8,741 nucleotides of DNA from an uncultured Dialister sp. Its GTDB lineage: Bacteria; Bacillota; Negativicutes; Veillonellales; Dialisteraceae. Shown piece after piece: positions 1 to 6,097 of the stretch (the stretch's first letter is position 1; every line of letters begins with the position of its first letter). The notes beneath the pieces were generated by a model that saw only the letters and a program-made list of their open reading frames with translations, did not search any database and was not told the origin of the DNA. Where the stretch lies: contig UQQQ01000070.1 of NCBI GenBank assembly GCA_900543165.1, positions 1 through 8,741 of the forward strand, in the 5' to 3' direction. Both the position numbers and the translations under genes were made by a program.

Positions 1-7
1 GCAAAGT

Positions 8-57
8 AAAAAGGGGCTGTGAAGAAATGAGGATTCATTTCTTCACAGCTCCTTTTT
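8..57 (+). terminator. Strong hairpin terminator of an upstream gene
   Basis: A stem of about 23 bp (8-30 with 35-57, one G-U pair) closes on a 4-base loop, GGAT. The stem ends in A-runs on the left and T-runs on the right, so it could terminate transcription from either side. No gene is visible to its left, so it most likely ends a + strand gene beyond the window. Confidence 0.8.
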
Positions 58-107
58 GTTGCTGGTGACTTGACGAGCCGTTTCCTTAAATAACTTTTCC
101 CAAAGAC

Positions 108-136
108 TGGAAAAAGAGCGGAAAGTGTGGTATCAT
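108..136 (+). promoter_or_regulatory. Probable promoter of the tRNA-Gly gene
   Basis: A TATCAT -10 box (131-136) lies about 17 bases upstream of the mature tRNA 5' end. With a 17-base spacer the -35 would be TGGAAA (108-113), a weak match. The -10 is reasonable; the -35 is uncertain. Confidence 0.45.
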
Positions 137-152
137 CTATGCATATGAGTAT

Positions 153-226
153 GCGGGTGTAGTTCATCGGTAGAACGCCAGCTTCCCAAGCTGGACAGGA
201 GGGTTCGACTCCCTTCATCCGCTCCA
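153..226 (+). tRNA. tRNA-Gly, anticodon CCC
   Basis: A full cloverleaf can be drawn by hand. The 7-bp acceptor stem starts GCGGGTG and pairs with CATCCGC (one G-U). The D arm is GTTC/GAAC. The anticodon arm CCAGC/GCTGG encloses loop TTCCCAA, giving anticodon CCC, which reads GGG glycine codons. The T arm GAGGG/CCCTT encloses TTCGACT. The discriminator is T and the 3' CCA is encoded. The gene stands alone between its own promoter and a terminator, and tatD follows under a separate promoter. Confidence 0.96.
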
Positions 227-237
227 CGTGAATTGTG

Positions 238-260
238 AGAGCCCGAAAGGGCTCTTTTTT
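238..260 (+). terminator. Terminator of tRNA-Gly
   Basis: A perfect 7-bp stem (AGAGCCC, 238-244, with GGGCTCT, 249-255) closes on loop GAAA and runs into a T tract ending at 260. It lies 11 bases after the tRNA CCA end and is a textbook intrinsic terminator. Confidence 0.9.
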
Positions 261-276
261 GTTTGGCTTGGTAGGA

Positions 277-282
277 TATAAT
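277..282 (+). promoter_or_regulatory. -10 box of the tatD promoter
   Basis: A perfect TATAAT lies 40 bases upstream of the tatD start. No good -35 is visible: at 17-base spacing it would fall in the T tract of the tRNA terminator (CTTTTT). The box is therefore likely but incomplete evidence of a promoter that separates tatD transcription from the tRNA. Confidence 0.5.
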
Positions 283-286
283 AGTG

Positions 287-300
287 GTGACTAGTGACTA
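287..300 (+). repeat. Two-unit heptad repeat in the tatD leader
   Basis: Two exact tandem copies of GTGACTA sit between the tatD -10 box and its ribosome binding site. This is the same 7-base family, in reverse orientation, that forms longer arrays at 1256, 4537, 4691, 6231, 6651, 8366 and 8569. Confidence 0.7.
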
Positions 301-322
301 AAGCCAAGAAAGGAATCAACTT

Positions 323-1099
323 ATGCCATACACCTATTACGATATCGGACTGAATCTTTTTACGAAATCCTTCCCCCACCCGGAGAAGATCATCGAGGAC
401 GCGCACGCCGCGGGGATACAGTGCATTTTGACAGGCTCGGAGGCGGAGGAGAATGAGCTCGTGAATGATTTCACGAAGACTTATGACGTCTACGGGACGG
501 CGGGGATCCATCCGCACAGCGCCGACGAAGCGAAGGAGGAGGACGTGGCGCGCATCGAGGAAATATTGGCTACGAATCCCCGCATCCTGGCGGTGGGGGA
601 GACGGGGCTTGACTATGACCGCATGTACAGCAGGAAGGAGAATCAGATCTACTACTTCAAGGAGCTGATCGCGCTCGCAGAGAAATTGGGGAAGCCGCTC
701 TTCCTTCACGAGCGGGACGCAGCGGAGGACTTCATCGCCTGCTTTGCCGGACACGAATCCATCTGTCCGCGCTCTGTCGTCCACTGCTATACAGGAAATA
801 AGGAAACGCTCGAGACGCTCCTTTCGATGGGCTTCTATATCGGCATCACGGGCTGGATCTGTGATGAGCGGCGTGCGGATGACCTGCGCGAGGCAGTGAC
901 GATCCTTCCGCTGGACCGCGTGATGATCGAGACGGATGCGCCGTACCTCACGCCGCGCGGATTCCACCTGCCGAGGACGAATGTGCCGCAGAATATCACG
1001 TATGTGGCGAGGACGCTCGCGCAGTACATGGGCGTCTCGGAAAAGGTGCTCACGAAATGCGCGAAGGAGAATACGGAGCGGTTCTGGGGGATCAGATAG
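323..1099 (+). CDS. tatD: TatD family metal-dependent deoxyribonuclease
   Basis: 258 residues, the usual TatD length. TatD proteins are TIM-barrel metal-dependent nucleases of the amidohydrolase type; E. coli TatD is a cytoplasmic Mg-dependent 3'-5' DNA exonuclease linked to repair of oxidised DNA. The sequence matches the true TatD branch. It has DIGLNL at residues 7-12 (where YcfH-type paralogues have a DxHxH motif), AGIHPH at 60-65, the metal-ligand region GETGLDYDR at 92-100 (E93), H129, HCYTG at 154-158 (H154), GITGWICDERR at 174-184, and ETDAPYL at 203-209 (D205). All expected metal ligands are present, so it should be active. The ATG at 323 is preceded by AAGAAAGGA with 8 bases of spacing. 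It is a single gene with its own promoter. Assignment to tatD rather than another TatD-family member rests on the DIGxNL and CDERR motifs. Confidence 0.95.
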   Translation: MPYTYYDIGLNLFTKSFPHPEKIIEDAHAAGIQCILTGSEAEENELVNDFTKTYDVYGTAGIHPHSADEAKEEDVARIEEILATNPRILAVGETGLDYDRMYSRKENQIYYFKELIALAEKLGKPLFLHERDAAEDFIACFAGHESICPRSVVHCYTGNKETLETLLSMGFYIGITGWICDERRADDLREAVTILPLDRVMIETDAPYLTPRGFHLPRTNVPQNITYVARTLAQYMGVSEKVLTKCAKENTERFWGIR

Positions 1100-1112
1100 A
1101 GGGGGAGCTCCT

Positions 1113-1130
1113 GGGGCGGCTCGCCCCTTA
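1113..1130 (+). terminator. Possible weak terminator after tatD
   Basis: A 6-bp GC-rich hairpin (GGGGCG 1113-1118 with CGCCCC 1122-1127, loop GCT) begins 14 bases after the tatD stop, but only TT follows it. Similar GGGGCG hairpins occur at the left edges of other repeat units (near 8058 and 8461), so it may belong to the repeat instead. Confidence 0.3.
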
Positions 1131-1135
1131 ATTAC

Positions 1136-1325
1136 GTTTGAAAGTTTCGATTGAATGAGAAATTAGAAATGAGAAATGCGAAATGGTGGTGCGGCGCATA
1201 AAAATAAGGAAGTGCCGCGAAGTATAAATCATGGCGATGCCATGAGCTGGCATGCCAGTCACTAGTCACTGGTGACTTGAGATTCCTGATCCCTAGCCAC
1301 TCATTCCTCATCCCTGCTTTTAAAC
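1136..1325. repeat. Type D intergenic repeat, copy 1, with heptad array
   Basis: The unit runs from GTTTGAAAG (1136) to the inverted GCTTTTAAAC (1316-1325). After the left end come the recurring string GAATGAGAAATTAGAAATGA, a hairpin of GCGGCGC with GTGCCGC, an ATGGCGATGCCAT palindrome and a heptad array (about 1256-1310). Copies with the same order lie at 6098-6297 and 8078-8443. No credible gene is present; the open frames here have no ribosome binding sites and run through repeats. Confidence 0.8.
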
Positions 1326-1402
1326 TTCAGGGCTCTTGTGGCGGCTTCGCCGAGATCGATGGCTCAGGTCGCAGCTGTTCTGGCATTCGGTATCTCACAT
1401 AC

Positions 1403-1427
1403 GACGTTTCTCGCCGCTCAGGATGAC
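1403..1427 (-). repeat. Solo end of the 157-bp repeat family (degenerate)
   Basis: Read on the - strand, this stretch starts GTCATCCTGAGCGGCGAGAA. That matches the terminal sequence of the 157-bp inverted-end elements at 6351 and 8194. No partner end is recognisable to the left, so it is probably a decayed or solo end. Confidence 0.55.
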
Positions 1428-1464
1428 GAAACGGGTGATGCCCGAAGGCCTTATGAGATGGCGC

Positions 1465-1595
1465 TATTCCCGTACCGTCAGCCTTCCCCTCTAGGGAAAG
1501 GTGCCCCGCAGGGGCGGATAGGGCACAGGCGGCATGAAAGACAGATGAGGAAAGCGGAGAAGCGCGCGGCATATGTGGGGGAGCGTGAGTCCCTG
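1465..1595. repeat. 130-bp double-hairpin repeat, copy 1
   Basis: This stretch from TATTCCCGTA to GTGAGTCCCTG is closely matched by 3913-4041. It contains CTTCCCCTCTAGGGAAAG, which folds on itself, then CCCCGCAGGGG, a second hairpin, then a shared tail with GAAAGACAGATGAGGAAAGC and an ACATGTG/ATATGTG segment. It resembles the GC-rich hairpin repeats scattered between genes in many Firmicutes. No ribosome binding site or coding signal is seen. Confidence 0.8.
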
Positions 1596-1640
1596 ACCGC
1601 GAATGACGACGATTTAATCAGTGCTTCCTAAAAAATCATT

Positions 1641-1771
1641 CTCGCCACTTCCTCTGGAAGGGGCAGACGAGCGAAGCGAGGGGGGGCTTCCCCAAATGTG
1701 GGAGTACCGTTTCACGCGGCCAACCTCCGCCCTTTCGGGGCACCTCCTTCCAAAGGAAGGAGAGGAAAAAG
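1641..1771. repeat. Inverted pair of hairpin repeats upstream of ftsH
   Basis: The left part (CACTTCCTCTGGAAGGGGC, from about 1645) and the right part (1727-1762, with a perfect 8-bp stem CTCCTTCC/GGAAGGAG at 1744-1762) are degenerate copies, in opposite orientation, of the double-hairpin repeat seen at 1485 and 3929. About 100 bases further on begins the ftsH promoter. The rest of 1596-1870 shows nothing coding. Confidence 0.55.
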
Positions 1772-1875
1772 GGGCTGCGTGTATCGTCATAGGTATATTT
1801 GCGGCGAAGCCGACGCCTTCTCTGCTGTATCCGCTGCCCCTGCACCCGCCCCTACCATTTCCTTTCCAAAGGGCG

Positions 1876-1881
1876 TATAAT
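1876..1881 (+). promoter_or_regulatory. -10 box of the ftsH promoter
   Basis: A perfect TATAAT lies 50 bases upstream of the ftsH start. No convincing -35 is present at 16-18 bases. The leader between here and the start is AT-rich, unlike the GC-rich repeats before it. No HrcA/CIRCE-type heat-shock inverted repeat was seen. Confidence 0.55.
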
Positions 1882-1931
1882 ATAACTACTGACCAATAGT
1901 CAAAAATATATTTCAAAGAAAGGGAAACGCT

Positions 1932-3755
1932 ATGAACGAAGTCAAAATGCCGAAACGGCCTATACTGGCGTATTACATTTTAATCTTCCTTGCGATCTTC
2001 CTGTTCAATTCGATCTTCATGCCGATGCTCCGCGAGAATCAGGTGAAGGAAGTGGACTACTCGTCCTTCATGACGATGACGGAGAACAAGGAAATCGACA
2101 AGGTCCAAGTGGAGCAGGACAAGATCCTCTTTACGAAGAAGGATGACAAGCAGGCGTACAAGACCGCCATCATGAATGACCCCGAGCTGGTGGAGCGTCT
2201 GCACAAGTCGGGCGCGGATTTCACCGGAGAGATCGTCGAAGCGATGAATCCGATCCTGTCGGCGCTTCTCTCATGGGTGCTGCCGCTCCTCATTTTCTTC
2301 GGCATCGGCCAGTACATGAATAAACGGCTGATGAAGAACATGGGCGGCCCTGGCGCGATGCAGTTCGGCATGGGGAAATCGAATGCGAAAATCTTCGTGA
2401 AGCCGACGAACGGGATCAAATTTGCTGATGTCGCCGGTGAAGATGAAGCGAAGGACAGCCTGCAGGAGGTCGTCGAGTACCTGCATAATCCGACGAAGTA
2501 CCGAGACATCGGTGCGAAGATGCCGAAGGGCATCCTTCTCGTGGGCCCGCCAGGCACCGGCAAGACCATGCTGGCGAAGGCTGTCGCCGGCGAGTCCGAA
2601 GTGCCGTTCTTCTCCATTTCCGGCTCGGAATTTGTAGAAATGTTCGTCGGCATGGGCGCGGCGAAGGTTCGCGACCTCTTCAAGCAGGCGAAGGAAAAAG
2701 CGCCATGCATTGTCTTCATCGATGAAATCGATGCCATCGGCAAGAAGCGCGGCGGCGGTGCCTTGGGCGGCAATGATGAGCGCGAGCAGACGCTGAACCA
2801 GCTCCTGACAGAGATGGACGGCTTCGAAGACAATGCGGGCGTCATTATCCTGGCAGCGACGAACCGTCCGGAGTCACTTGACCCGGCGCTCACTCGTCCG
2901 GGCCGCTTTGACCGGCAGGTGCCTGTCACGCTGCCGGATCTTCAGGGGCGCGTCGCGATCCTCAAGGTCCATGCGGCAAAGATCAAGACCGCGCCCGCCA
3001 TCGACTATGACAAGGTGGCGCGCATGGCCTCCGGTGCATCGGGGGCGGAGCTCGCCAATATCGTGAACGAAGCCGCGCTCCGCGCCGTTCGCGACCATCG
3101 TCCCTATGCGACACAGGAAGACATGGAGGAGTCCATCGAAGTCGTCATCGCCGGCTACCAGAAGAAGCATGCGATCCTGACGGACAAAGAGAAATGCATT
3201 GTTTCCTACCATGAGATCGGCCACGCTCTAGTCGCGGCACTGCAGTCCCATACCGCGCCGGTGCAGAAGATCACCATCATTCCAAGAACCAGCGGGGCGC
3301 TCGGCTACACCATGCAGGTGGAGCAGGGCAATCATTACCTCATGAATAAAGAGGAAATGCTTGACCAGATCGCCACCCTGACCGGCGGCCGTGCGGCGGA
3401 GGAGGTCGTCTTCGGCACGTCCACCAATGGGGCATCGAACGATATCGAGAAAGCCACCCGTATGGCCCGTGCGATGATTACGCGGTACGGAATGAGTGAT
3501 GAATTCGGCATGGTCGCCATGGAAAATGTGACGAACCAGTATCTAGGCGGCGATACCACCCTCTCCTGCTCGCCGGAGACACAGGCGCGCATCGACAAGG
3601 CCGTCTCCGATCTCATCAAGGCGCAGCACGAGAAAGCAAGGAAGATCCTTGTGGAACATCGCAGCAAGCTTGATGAACTCGCGAAGTACCTCTATGAAAA
3701 GGAAACCATTACGGGAGAACAGTTCATGGGGATTCTGGAAGAGAAAGCGGAATAA
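1932..3755 (+). CDS. ftsH: ATP-dependent zinc metalloprotease FtsH
   Basis: 607 residues, normal for FtsH. FtsH is a hexameric inner-membrane AAA+ protease that extracts and degrades misassembled membrane proteins and some short-lived regulators. Visible in order: transmembrane segment (about 11-31), small extracytoplasmic domain (32-106), second transmembrane segment (about 107-126), Walker A GPPGTGKT (205-212), pore motif FVG (238-240), Walker B with FIDEID (262-267), second region of homology with arginine fingers R322 and R325 in TRPGRFDR, zinc site HEIGH (427-431) with catalytic E428, and the third zinc ligand D504 in SNDIEKAT. Everything needed for activity is present. The ATG at 1932 follows AAAGAAAGGG with good spacing. 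It is monocistronic, with its own -10 box and a strong terminator. FtsH-bearing Firmicutes often have two paralogues; the short acidic tail and HEIGH rather than HEAGH may mean this is the second one, but that is inference. Confidence 0.97.
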   Translation: MNEVKMPKRPILAYYILIFLAIFLFNSIFMPMLRENQVKEVDYSSFMTMTENKEIDKVQVEQDKILFTKKDDKQAYKTAIMNDPELVERLHKSGADFTGEIVEAMNPILSALLSWVLPLLIFFGIGQYMNKRLMKNMGGPGAMQFGMGKSNAKIFVKPTNGIKFADVAGEDEAKDSLQEVVEYLHNPTKYRDIGAKMPKGILLVGPPGTGKTMLAKAVAGESEVPFFSISGSEFVEMFVGMGAAKVRDLFKQAKEKAPCIVFIDEIDAIGKKRGGGALGGNDEREQTLNQLLTEMDGFEDNAGVIILAATNRPESLDPALTRPGRFDRQVPVTLPDLQGRVAILKVHAAKIKTAPAIDYDKVARMASGASGAELANIVNEAALRAVRDHRPYATQEDMEESIEVVIAGYQKKHAILTDKEKCIVSYHEIGHALVAALQSHTAPVQKITIIPRTSGALGYTMQVEQGNHYLMNKEEMLDQIATLTGGRAAEEVVFGTSTNGASNDIEKATRMARAMITRYGMSDEFGMVAMENVTNQYLGGDTTLSCSPETQARIDKAVSDLIKAQHEKARKILVEHRSKLDELAKYLYEKETITGEQFMGILEEKAE

Positions 3756-3759
3756 AGTA

Positions 3760-3801
3760 CAAGCAAAAAAGGAAGCTCGTGAGGGCTTCCTTTTTTGCTT
3801 G
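3760..3801 (+). terminator. ftsH terminator
   Basis: A perfect 17-bp stem (3760-3776 with 3785-3801) has an 8-base loop and carries A6 and T6 tracts in its arms. It starts five bases after the ftsH stop. The A/T symmetry means it could also stop transcripts arriving on the - strand from the phosphatase remnant. Confidence 0.9.
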
Positions 3802-3860
3802 GTTGAATCAGCGTTTCCTTAACCTATGAGGATTCGCATAAGAGGTAGATGTTCTTTCTG

Positions 3861-4041
3861 CTTTCAAACTTCAGGGCTCTCGTGGCGGCTTCGCCGCCTT
3901 TTTAGAAGAGGGTATTCCCGTATCGCAGCCTTCCCCTCTAGGGGAAGGTGCCCCGAAGGGGCGGATAGGGCAGTGGCGGTATGAAAGACAGATGAGGAAA
4001 GCGGAGAGGTGCGCGGCACATGTGTGGGGCGTGAGTCCCTG
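3861..4041. repeat. Repeat block: type D right end plus 130-bp double hairpin, copy 2
   Basis: The block begins with CTGCTTTCAAACTTCAGGGC and the GGCGGCTTCGCCGCC palindrome, the same string that follows type D units at 1316 and 6291. Then 3913-4041 repeats 1465-1595. In this copy the first hairpin is perfect (CCTTCCCC/GGGGAAGG, 3929-3948) and is followed by CCCCGAAGGGG (3951-3961). The block ends 16 bases before the stop of the phosphatase remnant. Nothing in it looks coding. Confidence 0.8.
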
Positions 4042-4057
4042 GCTACTCATCTCTGGC

Positions 4058-4512
4058 TCACCGTATCCATGCTTCGAGCTTCTTCAAAAGTCCTTCGCAG
4101 GCTTTTTCTTCCAGCTCATACGCGTCTTCGAAGGTGCCGCCTTTGTGCGGGTTTGGGATATCGGCTTCTTCTCCGGCGTATTCGGAGAGGAGATGGATCT
4201 TCTCATCGACATCGCCGCCCATGGTATTGAAGATGTCGGGATGGTTCTTATCGTTCATGAGGAGGATGAAGTCGTACTCATCATAGGTCTTCCATGCGAT
4301 GGGGAAGGCCTTTTTTCTGTATAGAGGATGCCGTGGGCGGAGAGCGTCTCCTGCGCCGCCTTGGAAAGGGATGCGCCTTCTTTGGCAAAGCAGGCGGCGG
4401 AGACGGAGAGGGCTTCTGTCAGACCGGCCTTTCGGATGAGGTGATCCATGATGCATTGCGCCATCGGCGGTTCATTATTTCCTGTGTGCGAGATAAAGAG
4501 AAGACGGATCAT
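4058..4512 (-). pseudogene. Frameshifted, catalytically degenerate low-molecular-weight protein tyrosine phosphatase
   Basis: Two overlapping frames join into one 151-residue protein, the normal length for this arsenate reductase-like phosphatase fold. The first frame (MIRLLFISHTGN..., starting at 4512 after AAAGGAG with 7 bases spacing) matches up to ...HGILYTEK. The second continues KAFPIAWKTYDEYDF... to the stop at 4058. The switch falls at a run of six A on the coding strand (4311-4316), where one extra A, or a -1 slip, would join them. Active family members have CxGNxCRS near the start and an Asp-Pro general acid near the end. Here the loop reads SHTGNNEPP: the nucleophile Cys is Ser, the Cys-Arg-Ser is missing, and the Asp-Pro is Asn-Pro (IPNPHKGG). 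So even if the frame were restored, the enzyme should not be catalytic. It is a decayed gene or, less likely, a binding-only pseudophosphatase. Confidence 0.8.
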
Positions 4513-4547
4513 GATGAAGCTCCTTTCGGGGAAATGATGACTAGTAA

Positions 4548-4734
4548 CTGGTGACTGGTGACTAGGGACTAGGGATTAGGAGTGGCTGGTGACTAGGAAC
4601 TCTCTCGAGGCGTCATTTCGAGTGAGGCGAGAGTTCTTTTTATCCTTATTATATCTTTCGAATGTAAATAAACGGTAAAATGAATTTTCTGATCCCTAAT
4701 CCCTAATCCCTAGTCACGAGTCACCAGTCACCAG
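4548..4734. repeat. 187-bp inverted repeat built from heptad arrays
   Basis: The arms are 4548-4580 and 4702-4734, 33 bases each. They match at 31 of 33 positions when one is reverse-complemented. Each arm is an array of the 7-base family (GTGACTG, GGGACTA, GGGATTA and relatives); the arrays extend to 4537-4597 and 4691-4742. The 121-base middle holds a further imperfect hairpin (GAACTCTC/GAGAGTTC, about 4599-4636) that includes a solo end of the 157-bp family (GTCATTTCGAG from 4613) and the TATAAT of the phosphatase remnant. The right arm ends exactly at the stop codon of the kinase gene. This is all that occupies 4513-4734. Confidence 0.75.
4648..4653 (-). promoter_or_regulatory. Possible -10 box for the phosphatase remnant
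   Basis: On the - strand this reads TATAAT in an AT-rich pocket (about 4640-4690), 136 bases upstream of the ATG at 4512. A -35 of ACCGTT at 17 bases is poor. The pocket lies inside the loop of the large inverted repeat 4548-4734. Confidence 0.4.
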
Positions 4735-5625
4735 TCACTCATCTTCCACGGTGAAGTACGCTTCGAAGCGTACTATACCGTCCTCCTGCGTGAAATTTTT
4801 ATAGGCATTGTGGGTATCTAGGAAGCGGGCGATGGAGACCATGCCGAAGCCATGGCCTTCCTTGTCTGCCTTGGGGTAGCCATTCTCATCAAAGCGGATG
4901 GGCGTGTCGTATGGGTTCACGACGGAGAGTGCGATCTGATTTCCTTTCATAAGGAGCGTGAGGTCGACGATGCGTTTCTCTTTGGGCATGGTGGCAGAGG
5001 CTTGGATGGCATTTTCGAGAAGGTTTGCAAGTACGTAGGCGAGCGGGCTTTCGATGGAGGGAAGGCTCTGCGGGAAGGAGATTTTATGGCTGGTGCGGAC
5101 GGAGAATTCTTTCGCTTTTTCGAAATAGATAGAGATGATGGCATTGATGATCGGATTCAGGCAGTAGGGGTGGGTGGCGGTGCGCTCTAAGTCTTCGTGA
5201 GAGCTTTCCAAAAGGGCAAGGGCTTCTTCTGTCTGTCCTTGCTGCAGGAGTCCGTGGAGTGCGAGGATCCGGTGTCGCAGGTCATGCCGGAAGAGGGACA
5301 ATTCTTTCCCGTTATCCTGCAGGATCTGGGCATAGGATTGGAGAAAGGAAATGGATTTCTCCATCAGGTGGTTTGCACTCTGGATATTCGTCAAATTCTC
5401 GAAGTCTTTCTTTTCCAGAATGACGTAGCGGTCGAAGGCGATGAAGAAAATGATGAGGATGAACCAGACGAAAAATTTGTCAGGAGACCACATCTCTCCA
5501 AGAAGGCTGGTCGGCGTAGCGGTCATGGCGATGAGCAGCGGGATGACGGCGATGTAGTAGGTGTGCTGTTTTTCATTCATGAAGCGCTTCGAAGGCAGCA
5601 TGGGGGGAAAAGACGCGGTAGGCAC
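4735..5625 (-). CDS. Catalytic half of a split GHKL sensor histidine kinase
   Basis: This frame holds two transmembrane segments (about 21-42 and 51-66 when counted from the GTG at 5625), a dimerisation helix with H box FRHDLRHR (phosphoacceptor H114), an N box NLLENAIQAS (201-210) and a G box GHGFGM (257-262). That is the layout of AgrC/LytS-type GHKL kinases, which phosphorylate LytTR-type response regulators. It is the continuation of the membrane half at 5573-6058: removing one C from the six-C run at 5602-5607 joins them as ...VFSP-MLPSKRF..., giving about 440 residues, typical of the family. The GTG start is only the frame limit and has no ribosome binding site. An alternative start is the ATG at 5580, which overlaps the stop of the first half by 8 bases, so coupled reinitiation is conceivable. 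No response regulator lies nearby. The stop codon is the first triplet of a heptad repeat. Confidence 0.75.
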   Translation of the reverse strand: MPTASFPPMLPSKRFMNEKQHTYYIAVIPLLIAMTATPTSLLGEMWSPDKFFVWFILIIFFIAFDRYVILEKKDFENLTNIQSANHLMEKSISFLQSYAQILQDNGKELSLFRHDLRHRILALHGLLQQGQTEEALALLESSHEDLERTATHPYCLNPIINAIISIYFEKAKEFSVRTSHKISFPQSLPSIESPLAYVLANLLENAIQASATMPKEKRIVDLTLLMKGNQIALSVVNPYDTPIRFDENGYPKADKEGHGFGMVSIARFLDTHNAYKNFTQEDGIVRFEAYFTVEDE

Positions 5626-6058
5626 CGGGAAGTGTCAATGCAAAGAAGAGGTCATAGATCAAGATATGCGGGGGCATAAGATCATCCGATGGTCTATCTG
5701 GGAATAGGAGAAGGAGGCAGAGGCCTGACACGCCGTGGAGGGCAAACATGTAGATGCCCTGCATGCCCAGGATGAAGAGCTGCGCGGCTTTGGCGGTTGG
5801 GAAGATAAAAAGCATCGAGATAAAGAAGGGCATCCAGCCGAACGCAAGACAGCACTTAAATATGAAGAGATTGGCGCCGAACTGGTCTAAGAGGAGGATC
5901 TGCCAGCTCATATTGAAGAGCAGTACGAGACAGTCCGTGTAAAAAAGGCGGCGTTTCGTCTTGTCGTCCATGATGCCCGCAAAGGGCGTATAGCGTACAT
6001 AGGCTCCGCTCACCTGAAGGATGGCGATGGCAGAGACCAGAAGAAGGATATCGGTCAT
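5573..6058 (-). CDS. Membrane sensor half of the split histidine kinase
   Basis: 161 residues, almost all hydrophobic, with about five transmembrane segments (roughly 1-19, 41-58, 63-87, 91-119 and 131-148) and short polar turns such as DDKTKRR. The ATG at 6058 is preceded by a good AAGGAG (6066-6071) at 7 bases, so this is the real start of the kinase gene. The reading stays convincing up to LPGAYRVFSP (residue 152). The last nine residues, HAAFEALHE, are out-of-frame readthrough after the six-C run at 5602-5607. No separate function is suggested: polytopic N-terminal sensor domains of this kind are the input part of AgrC-like kinases, whose ligands are often peptides, but nothing here shows what this one senses. 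The split may be a sequencing error, a real mutation, or phase variation. Confidence 0.75.
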   Translation of the reverse strand: MTDILLLVSAIAILQVSGAYVRYTPFAGIMDDKTKRRLFYTDCLVLLFNMSWQILLLDQFGANLFIFKCCLAFGWMPFFISMLFIFPTAKAAQLFILGMQGIYMFALHGVSGLCLLLLFPDRPSDDLMPPHILIYDLFFALTLPGAYRVFSPHAAFEALHE

Positions 6059-6097
6059 GGGTTTGCTCCTTATGAAATGAGTGCCCGGTGTTTCCTG

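Noticed and set aside
215..967. Long - strand open frame opposite tatD (250 codons)
   Set aside because: It runs antisense to a clear TatD protein, crosses the tRNA terminator, and has no ribosome binding site or recognisable domain.
323..1099. YcfH-type paralogue instead of TatD
   Set aside because: The N-terminus is DIGLNL rather than a DxHxH motif, and the CDERR motif matches true TatD.
1327..1916. Several 60-100-codon open frames upstream of ftsH on both strands
   Set aside because: They lie in dispersed hairpin repeats, lack ribosome binding sites, and their translations only reflect repeat sequence.
2057..2929. Long - strand open frame opposite ftsH (290 codons)
   Set aside because: It is the antisense shadow of the conserved AAA+ domain, with a composition rich in Ser, Pro and Arg and no family resemblance.
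4311..4316. dnaX-like programmed -1 frameshift signal A-AAA-AAG
   Set aside because: The zero-frame codons are GAA-AAA-AGG, so the heptamer is out of register for tandem slippage; together with the lost catalytic residues, an indel is simpler.
4691..4742. Telomere-like CCCTAA repeat
   Set aside because: The period is 7, not 6, arrays are short, internal and mixed with AGTCACT units, so a chromosome-end role is not supported.
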